In this document: one piece after another, positions 1-7,796 of the stretch | Layout: each line of letters opens with the position of its first letter | How positions within the stretch are numbered: the first letter of the stretch is position 1 | DNA from: Bacillus sp. CECT 9360 | Lineage (GTDB): Bacteria; Bacillota; Bacilli; Bacillales; DSM-1321 | DNA length: 64,000 bases | Assembly: GCF_918741275.1 (NCBI RefSeq) | Contig: NZ_CAKKNA010000019.1 | Location: forward strand, 1 to 64,000 | Reading direction: 5' to 3' | Program-made: the position numbers and the translations under genes | The notes under the pieces: model-generated | Databases searched by the model: none | Told to the model about the DNA's origin: nothing | The model's input: only the letters and a program-made list of their open reading frames with translations

Positions 1-90
1 GTAGGGGGTGAACAGTTTAGTTGACGGGATTTAACCCACGGGTGCGACGTTCTACCCCGACTACCGTAATATTAAGACCATAAATAAAAA

Positions 91-116
91 GGTCAACCAG
101 AAATATCTGGCTAACC
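91..116. other. Imperfect stem-loop ahead of the HAD gene
   Basis: Arms GGTCAACCAGA (91-101) and TCTGGCTAACC (106-116) pair at 9 of 11 positions around an AATA loop. No T-run follows, so this is not a convincing terminator. Bases 1-90 show no gene I can support; a reading frame ending at 24 could be the tail of an upstream gene. Confidence 0.3.
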
Positions 117-164
117 TTATATTACGAACGGGTGCAAGAGTTGATGATATAAAGGGGATTTTTT

Positions 165-938
165 ATGGATTACAAAATCGTTTTTTTCGATATTGATGGA
201 ACTATTACACATCATGAGGATGGTAGTATTTCAAATAAAACTAAAGAAGCAATTAAAGCATTGAAAAGCAGAGGATTAAAGGTTGTAGCTGCAACAGGAA
301 GACCGTTATCCATGTGCAAAGAAATAGGGGAATTGAGGATAGATACCTTCATCACAGCAAACGGAGCGTATGTGAAGCACAATCAAAAGGTAATTTATAA
401 AGTACCGATGGATCAAAACATAATACAAGAAGTGGTTGATTTTGCATACACAGAGAATCACGCTCTTTCATTCTACACCGAAGATTTTAGCATGAACGGT
501 GTAAAAGATACTAACATACTAAAAGCGTTGAAGGAAACTTTGTCATTGAATGATTATCCTGCAATAAATCAGCTGATTCATAATCAAGAAGTATTTTTAA
601 TGTGTCTGTTTGCAAATGATGAAACGGTTGAGAAATACATTCATAAATTTCCTCATCTAATATTTAAAAGATGGCATCCTTTTGTGTTGAATATATTACA
701 AGAAGAGGTATCTAAATCTTTAGCCATCAAAGAAGTTTTACAATATTTTAACATTGATAAATCGGAAGCTATTGCGTTTGGCGATGGAGAGAATGACATA
801 GACATGTTGGAATTAGTAGGACTTGGTGTAGCAATGGGGAATGGAAATGAAAAATTAAAAAATGTTGCTGATTTCGTAACTAAAAAATCCAGTGAAGACG
901 GTATTGAGTTTGCATTAAAAAAATATGGGATAATTTAA
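165..938 (+). CDS. Cof-type HAD-IIB sugar/nucleotide phosphatase
   Basis: A 257-residue cytoplasmic phosphatase of the Cof/YbiV group of the HAD superfamily, probably acting on sugar phosphates or similar small metabolites. The sequence shows motif I as FFDIDGT with D9 and D11, motif II around T44 (ATGRP), a lysine-containing motif III in KSLAIKEVL, and motif IV as FGDGENDIDML near residue 208, so the catalytic set is complete. Length fits the family (about 260-290). The ATG follows AAAGGGGA at a good distance. It stands alone, with a weak hairpin (AGTTCTT 952-958 / AAGAACT 965-971) just downstream. The substrate cannot be told from sequence. Confidence 0.9.
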   Translation: MDYKIVFFDIDGTITHHEDGSISNKTKEAIKALKSRGLKVVAATGRPLSMCKEIGELRIDTFITANGAYVKHNQKVIYKVPMDQNIIQEVVDFAYTENHALSFYTEDFSMNGVKDTNILKALKETLSLNDYPAINQLIHNQEVFLMCLFANDETVEKYIHKFPHLIFKRWHPFVLNILQEEVSKSLAIKEVLQYFNIDKSEAIAFGDGENDIDMLELVGLGVAMGNGNEKLKNVADFVTKKSSEDGIEFALKKYGII

Positions 939-1440
939 ACAGAAACAAAGGAGTTCTTTTTTATAAGAACTTAATACCGACTCTCAATGCATCAAGTTAA
1001 CACATTCTAATTGTACTTACCTATGGGAAACTCAATGGAATCGGGTCATACAATCATGGTCTCATGGGAAAATGCCGCCGAAGAGGGTATTTCGAGTCCC
1101 CGTTCAAAGAAGGAATTCCGTGCCCCTGCACTAGCGTATAAGGAAATGGAAGTGATAGATGGCGGAAGCTTTTTTTTAATTTGATTTCAATGCTAATAAT
1201 CGTAAATACTGTTATAAAGAAATGAAGTCTAATAGAATAATTTGGTTTTATTAGGGGTGTCCATTTTGGATCCTCTTTTTGTTGCTTGTTAGCATCATTG
1301 GCACTACTTAGGTATAAAGGTTTCTTCAAGTCGAGCTATGTCAAATAGCGATATAGTGATCACTTAGCTACTCTATCTTTATTCCGCCACTACATCGTGA
1401 TCCGATCTAGGTTAGAGAGTAACGGACTAAAAAGGCATAA
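939..1440. other. 500-base stretch without a supportable gene
   Basis: After a short hairpin at 952-971 there is no gene I can defend. A plus-strand frame (1023-1184, 53 codons) containing SPRSKKEFRAPALA lacks a ribosome binding site, and a 91-codon minus-strand frame (1054-1329) is low-complexity and unlike any family. The patchwork look suggests relic DNA, possibly of an old insertion sequence, but no transposase motif or terminal repeat was found. Confidence 0.35.
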
Positions 1441-1445
1441 AAAAG

Positions 1446-1468
1446 GCTGACGCATAAGCGTCAGCCAG
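1446..1468 (-). terminator. Terminator of the yneR-like gene
   Basis: On the minus strand GGCTGACGC and GCGTCAGCC form a perfect 9-bp stem around TTAT, followed by TTTTTTATGC. It lies just after the stop of the HesB/YneR gene. Confidence 0.85.
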
Positions 1469-1478
1469 GGCAAGGCTC

Positions 1479-1769
1479 TTATTTATCAAATTGAAAATCA
1501 GGTTCACCGTATTTTTCATTTAGAGACACGGAAAGATCATGTCCATCAAAAAACCACAGATCGTCTTCTTCAATATAAAAAGTGATGCCGTTTTTTTCTA
1601 TGGTTGTAGCAGGATTAAAGGGAGCCTCATTGTTGATTCCTAAAGAGAAGCCGCTTTGGACTTTGCTGGAACCACCATATCGGGCATAGAACCGAAGATG
1701 ATCCCCGGTATGCAAATTCATCTCATCTGCATACCACGTTACTGCTTCATCGGAAATAGTTAGATTCAT
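1479..1769 (-). CDS. yneR: HesB/YadR/YfhF (IscA-like) family protein YneR
   Basis: A 96-residue protein of the HesB/IscA-like fold, related to iron-sulfur A-type carriers but of the YneR subgroup, which lacks the three canonical cysteines; the usual Cys region here reads RYGGSSKVQSGFSLG. Its function is therefore uncertain. The start chosen is the ATG at 1769, which has GGAGGAG six bases upstream; an ATG six codons earlier overlaps that site. B. subtilis has the same gene next to plsY, yneT and parEC, as here. A second HesB-like gene, carrying an in-frame TGA, lies at 3771. Confidence 0.85.
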   Translation of the reverse strand: MNLTISDEAVTWYADEMNLHTGDHLRFYARYGGSSKVQSGFSLGINNEAPFNPATTIEKNGITFYIEEDDLWFFDGHDLSVSLNEKYGEPDFQFDK

Positions 1770-1973
1770 GAAAATCTCCTCCTTCATAAGTGATGCTATA
1801 GTATAGAGGATAACATAAAAAGAAACGAATGAACCAGTTTGGAGCTAGCAGGAATTACAAACATCCTGTTGAATTGTTATTGATATAGATCCATACCTAA
1901 ATGATAAACTATTCATTATTAAGATATTGTGACATAAATCACTATAATTTAATAAGATATAGAGAAGGAGGCT

Positions 1974-2306
1974 ATGTTGCGGAAAACTGAGCTTCTAAAA
2001 GGAACGACTGAGATGATTTTATTATCACTTCTCAAGGAAAAAGATATGTATGGGTATGAGTTGACAGAATTGTTGAGGCAAGTAAGCAATGATTACCTTC
2101 AGTTAAAAGAAGGAACGTTATATCCGGCATTGAAGAAACTCGAAGAAAAAGAATTGGTGAAAAGTTATTGGAAGGATTCCTTTGAGGGGCCCCGCAGGAA
2201 ATATTACTACATAACAAAATTGGGCTTTCAAGAATTAGAGGCTTATGTGAACCAATGGAAGGATTTCCAAGTCATCATCCAAAATATAATCGAATATAGA
2301 AGATGA
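1974..2306 (+). CDS. PadR-family transcriptional regulator
   Basis: A small (109-110 residue) PadR-type winged-helix repressor. The sequence has the family hallmarks ELLKGTTEMILLSLL, YGYEL, EGTLYPALKKLE (recognition helix and wing) and GPRRKYYYITKLG. PadR proteins bind a dyad near their own promoter and often control an exporter next door, but none is adjacent here, so the target is unknown. AAGGAGG ends only two bases before the ATG at 1974, so translation may begin at the following TTG (1977), giving MRKTELLKG, the usual N-terminus of the family. A terminator follows. Confidence 0.88.
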   Translation: MLRKTELLKGTTEMILLSLLKEKDMYGYELTELLRQVSNDYLQLKEGTLYPALKKLEEKELVKSYWKDSFEGPRRKYYYITKLGFQELEAYVNQWKDFQVIIQNIIEYRR

Positions 2307-2321
2307 GAAGTGTGGGATTGG

Positions 2322-2365
2322 AAAACGAAAGCTACCATTTATTATCGACATGGTAGCTTTTCGTT
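2322..2365. terminator. Bidirectional terminator, padR / yycC-like
   Basis: AAAGCTACCAT and ATGGTAGCTTT form an 11-bp stem flanked by A-rich and T-rich tails, between the convergent PadR and YycC-like genes. Confidence 0.8.
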
Positions 2366-2515
2366 TTATTCAGGGTTCGTCTCTTCGTTTTTTTGAATCT
2401 CGGCAAGCCTCGCGAGCAAGATATGCTGAGGCATATGCATGATTTGTTCGAGCGGCATGTTTAAAGATTTTGATAGTTTTTGGGCCGTTTCCGGTGATAT
2501 TTGTAAAGGGCGCAT
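2366..2515 (-). CDS. yycC: YycC-like small protein
   Basis: A 49-residue protein beginning MRPLQISPETAQKL and containing LEQIMHMPQHILLARL, which I recognise as the YycC family of small Bacillus proteins. Its function is unknown. It has an ATG start preceded by GGAGA, is soluble, and ends at the shared terminator. The MccF-like peptidase gene lies just upstream on the same strand (21 bases between them), so the two are probably co-transcribed. Confidence 0.75.
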   Translation of the reverse strand: MRPLQISPETAQKLSKSLNMPLEQIMHMPQHILLARLAEIQKNEETNPE

Positions 2516-2536
2516 TTGTTTCTCCTTAAAAGAATA

Positions 2537-3550
2537 TTATTTAAAACGTTGTAGAACAGTTCCTTTTCCAGCTTCAATTTCTACCTCTGCATAAGCACCG
2601 TTGATAAACGTAATTTGTGGAGGTAAATGGCCACAATCGATATCATAGATAATAGGTATTTGAAGCTCATCCGAAAGGTCTTTATACACATCTTCCGCGG
2701 TGTAGTTACCTTCAGGGATATTGGCTTCACTGCGGCCGAACATAATGCCTGAACACCCGTCAAACCAGCCTGCTAATTTCATTTGGACGAGTGATCTGCG
2801 CAAATCAGTGGTAGATAGATCACAATTCTCTAAATACCATAAAATCGGTTCCCTATTAATAACCTGTTCTCTGAATTGTTTTACGTTTCCATAGGGTGTG
2901 CCGATTAAATGTCTGATTACGTCAATGCATCCGCCAAGTAAGCGGCCTTTAATCTTTTCACTTTTCCCCGAAACGGTTTTCCAAAAAGTTGTCTCGGTCA
3001 AGTTAAACACATATGGTGATGGATTATCGTGTTGCCATTCCTTTTGATATTTCTCTGAAGAATGTTGGATGACTGATTCCCCGATTGTTGTGGTAAGGAC
3101 AGTTTCCCACTTGGCCGTTGTATTATCGGAAAATTCACCCCTGAGATCAACCAAATTTGTTCCATGAGCCGTTGCCAAACCAGTTTTCAGTGTGATGGCC
3201 AGTAACAGAACACTTGTGTCAGAATAACCGAGAATCCATTTTTTATTGATGTTATCAAAGTTCACGTGTTCGATCATTTCGATTAACAGCTGCCCGCCCC
3301 ATGGAGGGATAATGATATCTATATTATCATCCTGCGCCATTTCATTAAATTCTTCGGCACGCTTTGCAGCGGGAGCAGACTTTGCCTTGTCTTGGGTCCA
3401 AACCGTCTCACCGCAAATGACGCAATATCCTTCTTTTTCCATGCGCCTGCATGCGAGTTTAAACATGTCGTGTAATTCTTCCGGGACACCTGAAGAAGGT
3501 GCCGTCACCCCGATTGTTGCCCCTTGTTTTAAAATCGGATAGTTAATCAT
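2537..3550 (-). CDS. S66-family peptidase, MccF-like (LD-carboxypeptidase superfamily)
   Basis: A 337-residue cytoplasmic serine peptidase of family S66. Relatives include LD-carboxypeptidases and MccF, which cleaves the toxic aminoacyl-nucleotide of microcin C. The sequence shows ATIGVTAPSSG at the N-terminus, the nucleophile elbow GYSD (S110), an acidic WYLENCD segment near 240, and the catalytic His in GHLPPQ near 308, so Ser-Glu-His appears complete. The ATG follows AAGGGGGA. Whether the substrate is a peptidoglycan peptide or a peptide-nucleotide is not decided by sequence; the subgroup looks closer to MccF. Confidence 0.85.
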   Translation of the reverse strand: MINYPILKQGATIGVTAPSSGVPEELHDMFKLACRRMEKEGYCVICGETVWTQDKAKSAPAAKRAEEFNEMAQDDNIDIIIPPWGGQLLIEMIEHVNFDNINKKWILGYSDTSVLLLAITLKTGLATAHGTNLVDLRGEFSDNTTAKWETVLTTTIGESVIQHSSEKYQKEWQHDNPSPYVFNLTETTFWKTVSGKSEKIKGRLLGGCIDVIRHLIGTPYGNVKQFREQVINREPILWYLENCDLSTTDLRRSLVQMKLAGWFDGCSGIMFGRSEANIPEGNYTAEDVYKDLSDELQIPIIYDIDCGHLPPQITFINGAYAEVEIEAGKGTVLQRFK

Positions 3551-3770
3551 TGAGATTCCCCCTTAATTTAATTAAGTTTACATCTCTCAAAACTAAAGTT
3601 AAATGACTAAAAAAGAAGGTCGTGAAGAATACGTAATAAATATGACCAGCTGCTGCTCCTTTTCCAGGCCGGTTTATTTGCATTCAAATTCGGGGATTGT
3701 TATTTTATATAGAAGGTTAAGAGTTCATGAAGTTTCAATCCTAAAATAATGACAAAGGAGGGGCAGCCTA

Positions 3771-4058
3771 ATGTTTGATATGACAGCCGTGGCATATGAT
3801 AAAATTCATTCGATCATTGAAGATGAGAAAAAAAAGGAAGAAACCCTGTATTTGCGCGTCTCGATGGGCATTGGCTGAGGCGGCCCTCAGCTAAAGCTTT
3901 CTCTGGAAGAGAAGCCACTCCAAGAAGATCAGGTTGTTTCAATTAGGGATATTAATGTCCTGATCCATAAGCGCGACGAACCTTATTTTAATGATGCGAC
4001 ACTTGATATTAGGGAAGACAAATTCGGCCATAAAAAATTTGTTTTGAATAAGGAGTAA
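3771..4058 (+). CDS. HesB-like selenoprotein (in-frame TGA read as Sec)
   Basis: One frame runs for 95 codons with a single TGA at codon 36 (3876-3878). Read through, it gives MGIG-U-GGPQLKLSLEE, the pattern of the HesB-related (seleno)protein family, a described group in which Sec aligns with the conserved Cys of the HesB/IscA domain. The ATG has AAAGGAGG upstream, and the gene ends at a strong terminator shared with plsY. Seventeen bases after the TGA lies a SECIS-like hairpin (3896-3915). Without Sec decoding the product would be a useless 35-residue peptide. The alternative is a pseudogene with one nonsense change, but the intact frame on both sides, the position of the TGA and the hairpin argue against it. 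The role is presumed to be in Fe-S or redox chemistry. Confidence 0.8.
3896..3915 (+). promoter_or_regulatory. Candidate bacterial SECIS element
   Basis: GCTT (3896-3899) pairs with AAGC (3912-3915), T3900 is bulged, CTCT (3901-3904) pairs with AGAG (3908-3911), and the loop is GGA. The loop lies 26 bases after the TGA. A bulged U and a G-starting apical loop at this distance are the features SelB recognises in the E. coli fdhF SECIS. Confidence 0.65.
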
Positions 4059-4060
4059 GG

Positions 4061-4091
4061 AAAAACCGGGATCAACGAGAGCCCGGTTTTT
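4061..4091. terminator. Bidirectional terminator, HesB-like / plsY
   Basis: AAAAACCGGG (4061-4070) and CCCGGTTTTT (4082-4091) form a 10-bp stem with A- and T-runs, serving both convergent genes. Confidence 0.88.
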
Positions 4092-4092
4092 C

Positions 4093-4686
4093 TTATAACC
4101 ACTTTATTTTCGGTTCGGTCTTGTCGATTATTCGCCTAATATTTGCCCTATGTCTGTAAAAGATGAAGATTGCCAGTATAGAAATCACAATAATCAGTGG
4201 ATCCTTAGGGGTGGTTATTAATGTGTAGATCACAGCGACTACAGCGACAATCATAGAAGATAAAGATACATATTTTGTTAGATATAATGAAATAAAGAAG
4301 ATGATGACGACCAGCAAGAATAAGAACGGCGTATACGCCAGCAAGATTCCGCCTGATGTGGCAACCGCCTTTCCGCCCTTGAAGCCGGCAAAGACCGGGT
4401 ACATATGTCCGACCACTGCCACTACACCCGCTAACAGTAGATGGACATCAGCTTCCGTTCCTAACATGAGCGGCAGTAACGTCGCCAGCGTCCCTTTAAG
4501 GATATCCATCGCTGTTACGACTAAGCCCGCTTTAATGCCCAGCGTGCGGAATGTGTTGGTACCACCAAGGTTTTTGCTGCCATGCTCGCGGATATCTGTA
4601 TTGTAAAAAAGCTTGCCAATAATTAATCCTGAAGGGATCGAGCCGATCAAATACGCCAGCAGGATGGTTATAACCGTCATAATCAT
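4093..4686 (-). CDS. plsY: Acyl-phosphate:glycerol-3-phosphate acyltransferase PlsY
   Basis: A 197-residue membrane enzyme that moves an acyl group from acyl-phosphate to glycerol-3-phosphate, the first step of phospholipid synthesis with PlsX. The protein has five or so hydrophobic spans and the conserved loops [12 protein letters not shown] (about residues 36-47, phosphate binding) and [13 protein letters not shown] (about 102-114). Length matches B. subtilis PlsY (YneS). It is divergent from the CoA-binding protein gene and shares a terminator with the HesB-like gene. Confidence 0.96.
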   Translation of the reverse strand: MIMTVITILLAYLIGSIPSGLIIGKLFYNTDIREHGSKNLGGTNTFRTLGIKAGLVVTAMDILKGTLATLLPLMLGTEADVHLLLAGVVAVVGHMYPVFAGFKGGKAVATSGGILLAYTPFLFLLVVIIFFISLYLTKYVSLSSMIVAVVAVIYTLITTPKDPLIIVISILAIFIFYRHRANIRRIIDKTEPKIKWL

Positions 4687-5049
4687 AATAATTGCCCTTT
4701 CTTAATAAGTTATGTAATCTGAAAATTTCAGTTGAAATTAAAAGAATGAGTGCTGCCTGAAGAAATGCTACCTTATTTTATCACGTAAATGAGAAAAAAC
4801 CATTCCCTTTCTCTCATTTTTTTGAGACAGCAAAAGATCTTAGGGGATTTTTCATCTTCATCACCGGAACTTAGAAGTGAATAAAAAAGAACTGTTGTAC
4901 TAAAACGTTATTTCTTTTTTTCGATTTTATTTCCATGAATAGGGTATGTATATAAAATAAGCAGTTATTTAGCATGCATGTTGAATGATTTGCTAATATG
5001 GAAGTCAAGAGGTCGTTGCTGGAAAAATAATAACAGGGAGATGTTACTT

Positions 5050-5463
5050 ATGGTTATAGAAAATCCAAGCCGTGAAGAAATTGGCGCTATTTTGAAAAAA
5101 GCAAAACGGATCGCCGTTGTCGGTCTTTCCGATAATCCTGAACGAACGTCTTACATGATTGCCAAAGCGATGCAGGATAACGGCTATGAAATCATACCGG
5201 TCAACCCTTCTGTAGACGAAGTCCTTGGTGTGAAGGCAGTATCGTCCTTGAAGGAAATTGAAGGGCATGTCGATATCGTCAACGTGTTCAGACGTTCTGA
5301 ATATTTGCCGGAGATCGCAAAGGAATTCGACGAGATCGATTCCGATATTTTCTGGGGGCAGCTTGGCGTGGCCAACGAAGAAGCCTACCAGTTTCTCAAA
5401 GACAAAGGATATACGGTCGTCATGGACCGCTGTATTAAAGTAGAACACGCAATGACTAAATAG
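5050..5463 (+). CDS. yneT: CoA-binding domain protein YneT
   Basis: A 137-residue Rossmann-fold CoA-binding protein. The N-terminal AVVGLSDNPERTSYMIAKAMQ and PVNPSVDEVLG are typical of the domain, followed by VDIVNVFRR and the C-terminal VMDRCIKVEH. Its biological role is unknown. The ATG at 5050 is preferred, with GGGAG nine bases upstream; longer forms starting at 5041 or 4978 lack comparable sites. Position between plsY and parE matches B. subtilis. Confidence 0.88.
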   Translation: MVIENPSREEIGAILKKAKRIAVVGLSDNPERTSYMIAKAMQDNGYEIIPVNPSVDEVLGVKAVSSLKEIEGHVDIVNVFRRSEYLPEIAKEFDEIDSDIFWGQLGVANEEAYQFLKDKGYTVVMDRCIKVEHAMTK

Positions 5464-5477
5464 GAAACCTAAAAAGG

Positions 5478-5501
5478 CTCGCCAATCGGCGAGTTTTCTT
5501 T
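5478..5501 (+). terminator. Terminator after yneT
   Basis: CTCGCC and GGCGAG (loop AATC) are followed by TTTTCTTT. The same hairpin plus tail recurs at 36273. Confidence 0.85.
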
Positions 5502-5597
5502 ATTTGACAGAAATATACCAAATGTAAGCAGAATGCAACTGAAAAGAGCCGGAAACACAAAGGGGTATACGCTTTTAGCTAAATTTTTAAAAACGAT

Positions 5598-5625
5598 TTG
5601 CCAAATAAAAAAATATCGCTACAAT
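5598..5625 (+). promoter_or_regulatory. Possible sigma-A promoter for parEC
   Basis: TTGCCA (5598-5603) and TACAAT (5620-5625) are separated by 16 bases. It lies about 195 bases ahead of the chosen parE start; a second, weaker promoter may overlap the LexA box. Confidence 0.4.
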
Positions 5626-5687
5626 TAGTCATATACACTAAAAGGCTTTAACTGGGCGATTCATACATAAAGCTAAAAGCCGAGGAA

Positions 5688-5701
5688 CGAACATTTGTTC
5701 T
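5688..5701 (+). promoter_or_regulatory. LexA (DinR) SOS box upstream of parE
   Basis: CGAACATTTGTTCT matches the Bacillus LexA consensus CGAAC-N4-GTTCG at nine of the ten defined bases. In B. subtilis parEC is reported in the SOS regulon, so LexA repression of topoisomerase IV is likely here too. Confidence 0.75.
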
Positions 5702-5819
5702 TTTTGTACAAATCATTTATAGTTATGTTATAAAGGGTTAGTACCTACTTAAAGATGAGAGTCATTTCATGCAGTATGATATGGCCCGGAAATTGTGTTG
5801 CAAGGAAAGGGGAATTTCT

Positions 5820-7793
5820 GTGGCAAGAAACATTAATTCATTTGATTACAACGATGATGCGATTCAAGTACTTGAGGGACTTGAAGCCGTAAGAAAACGT
5901 CCGGGGATGTATATTGGTAGCACCGATGCCCGGGGACTGCATCATCTTGTTTATGAAATTGTTGATAACTCGGTTGACGAAGCTTTGGCCGGTCACGGTG
6001 ATCATATAATCGTCAAAATTCATAAAGATGATAGCATCAGTGTAACAGACAAAGGCCGGGGGATGCCGACCGGAATGCATAAGCTTGGTAAGCCAACCCC
6101 AGAAGTAATTCTGACCATCCTCCATGCCGGCGGTAAGTTTGGCCAGGGCGGCTATAAAACGAGCGGAGGCTTGCACGGTGTTGGTGCTTCTGTCGTTAAT
6201 GCCCTCTCAGAGTGGCTCGTTGTGACGATTAAAAGGGACGGTTTTGTCTATGAGCAAAGATTCCAGGATGGCGGGAAGCCGGTCACAACACTGGAAAAGC
6301 TCGGGAAAACCAATCAGTCCGGCACGAAGATTCACTTCAAACCGGATCCATCGATTTTTTCGACGACGACCTACAATTATGTAACAGTAAGTGAAAGGTT
6401 AAGAGAGTCGGCATTCCTCCTAAAAGGAATGAAGATTGAATTAATAGATGAGCGGCACGAAGAGCATGATGTCTTTCATTTTGAAAATGGCATCGAAGCA
6501 TTTGTGCAGTATTTGAATGAAGAAAAAGATTCGCTTCATACCGTTGTCAGCTTTGAAGGGCAGCAAAATGACATGGAAGTCGACCTAGCTTTTCAATTCA
6601 ACGATGGATATTCGGAGAATGTGCTAAGCTTTGTCAATAATGTGAGAACAAAGGATGGCGGCACGCATGAGGTCGGTGCGAAGACAGCGATGACTCGCGC
6701 GTTTAACGATTATGCGAGAAAAGCTGGCCTTTTAAAGGAAAAGGATAAAAACCTGGAAGGATCCGACATTCGTGAAGGCTTGTCCGCGATAATATCGGTG
6801 AGGATCCCGGAGGAATTCCTCCAATTCGAAGGTCAGACGAAAAGCAAGCTTGGGACAAGTGAGGCACGGTCTGCCGTTGATTCCATCGTCTCAGAGCATC
6901 TTGCTTATTTTTTTGAAGAAAATCCCGAGACGGGAGCACTTTTAGTCAAAAAATCGATCAAAGCATTCCAGGCTCGCGAAGCGGCAAGAAGAGCCCGTGA
7001 GGATGCGAGAGGCGGCAAAAAACGGAAGAAATCCGATGCCATTCTATCCGGTAAATTGACACCGGCGCAATCGCGGAATCCGCAGAAAAATGAATTGTAC
7101 CTTGTGGAAGGTGATTCCGCGGGTGGGTCGGCCAAGCAGGGACGCGACCGTCGCTTCCAGGCCGTGCTTCCATTGCGTGGTAAGGTAATCAATACGGAAA
7201 AAGCAAAGCTTCAGGATATTTTTAAAAATGAAGAAATCAATACGATCATCCATGCCATCGGCGCAGGAGTCGGTCCCGAATTTAACGTAGAGGACATGAA
7301 TTACGATAAAGTCATTATCATGACCGATGCGGATACGGATGGTGCCCATATTCAGGTATTATTGCTCACTTTCTTTTATCGCTACATGAAACCACTGTTT
7401 GATGCTGGGAAAGTGTATATTGCCCTTCCTCCTTTATATAAGGTGAGCAAAGGCGCTGGAAAAAAAGAAGTCATTGAGTATTCCTGGAGTGACGATGAGC
7501 TAAAAGATGCACTGGAAAAGGTAGGCAAAGGTTATATGATCCAGCGCTATAAAGGTTTGGGAGAAATGAATGCAGACCAGCTTTGGGAAACAACGATGAA
7601 TCCTGAGACAAGAACACTGATCCGCGTCAAAATTGATGACGGTGCCCGCGCGGAAAGACGTGTGACAACGCTGATGGGAGACAAGGTTGAACCGCGCCGT
7701 AAATGGATCGAATCCAATGTTGAATTTGGTCTCGAAGAAGAATCGAATATTTTAGATAATGAAAATATGTCGGTTGCACAGGAGGTCAAATAA
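5820..7793 (+). CDS. parE: DNA topoisomerase IV subunit B (ParE)
   Basis: A 657-residue GHKL ATPase subunit of topoisomerase IV, which with ParC decatenates chromosomes after replication. The sequence shows the ATP-binding elements EIVDNSVDEA, GRGMPTGMH and GGLHGVGASVVNAL, and the TOPRIM region with LYLVEGDSAGGSAKQGRDR and MTDADTDGAHIQ. The GTG at 5820 is chosen because VARN matches the start of B. subtilis ParE and AAAGGGGA lies upstream; a 17-codon extension to an ATG at 5769 is poorly supported. parC follows after three bases. SOS control is suggested by the LexA box. Confidence 0.97.
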   Translation: MARNINSFDYNDDAIQVLEGLEAVRKRPGMYIGSTDARGLHHLVYEIVDNSVDEALAGHGDHIIVKIHKDDSISVTDKGRGMPTGMHKLGKPTPEVILTILHAGGKFGQGGYKTSGGLHGVGASVVNALSEWLVVTIKRDGFVYEQRFQDGGKPVTTLEKLGKTNQSGTKIHFKPDPSIFSTTTYNYVTVSERLRESAFLLKGMKIELIDERHEEHDVFHFENGIEAFVQYLNEEKDSLHTVVSFEGQQNDMEVDLAFQFNDGYSENVLSFVNNVRTKDGGTHEVGAKTAMTRAFNDYARKAGLLKEKDKNLEGSDIREGLSAIISVRIPEEFLQFEGQTKSKLGTSEARSAVDSIVSEHLAYFFEENPETGALLVKKSIKAFQAREAARRAREDARGGKKRKKSDAILSGKLTPAQSRNPQKNELYLVEGDSAGGSAKQGRDRRFQAVLPLRGKVINTEKAKLQDIFKNEEINTIIHAIGAGVGPEFNVEDMNYDKVIIMTDADTDGAHIQVLLLTFFYRYMKPLFDAGKVYIALPPLYKVSKGAGKKEVIEYSWSDDELKDALEKVGKGYMIQRYKGLGEMNADQLWETTMNPETRTLIRVKIDDGARAERRVTTLMGDKVEPRRKWIESNVEFGLEEESNILDNENMSVAQEVK

Positions 7794-7796
7794 TTT

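Noticed and set aside
1023-1184. A 53-codon plus-strand frame containing SPRSKKEFRAPALA
   Set aside because: No ribosome binding site before the ATG and no recognisable family; kept only as a remark.
1054-1329. A 91-codon minus-strand reading frame
   Set aside because: No ribosome site, odd composition, no family resemblance, and no support from its neighbours.
3246-3542. Plus-strand frame opposite the MccF-like gene
   Set aside because: It is antisense to a clear gene and its composition is that of a shadow frame.
3876-3878. Reading the HesB-like gene as an ordinary pseudogene
   Set aside because: The frame is otherwise open, the TGA is exactly at the family's Sec position, and a SECIS-like hairpin follows; a pseudogene would not be expected to show all three.
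6905-7349. Several minus-strand frames opposite parE
   Set aside because: Shadows of the strongly coding parE frame.
5820-7793. Possibility that this pair is gyrB-gyrA
   Set aside because: Gene context (plsY, yneT, LexA box) and ParC-like C-terminal blades fit topoisomerase IV; gyrase genes lie near the origin in Bacillus.
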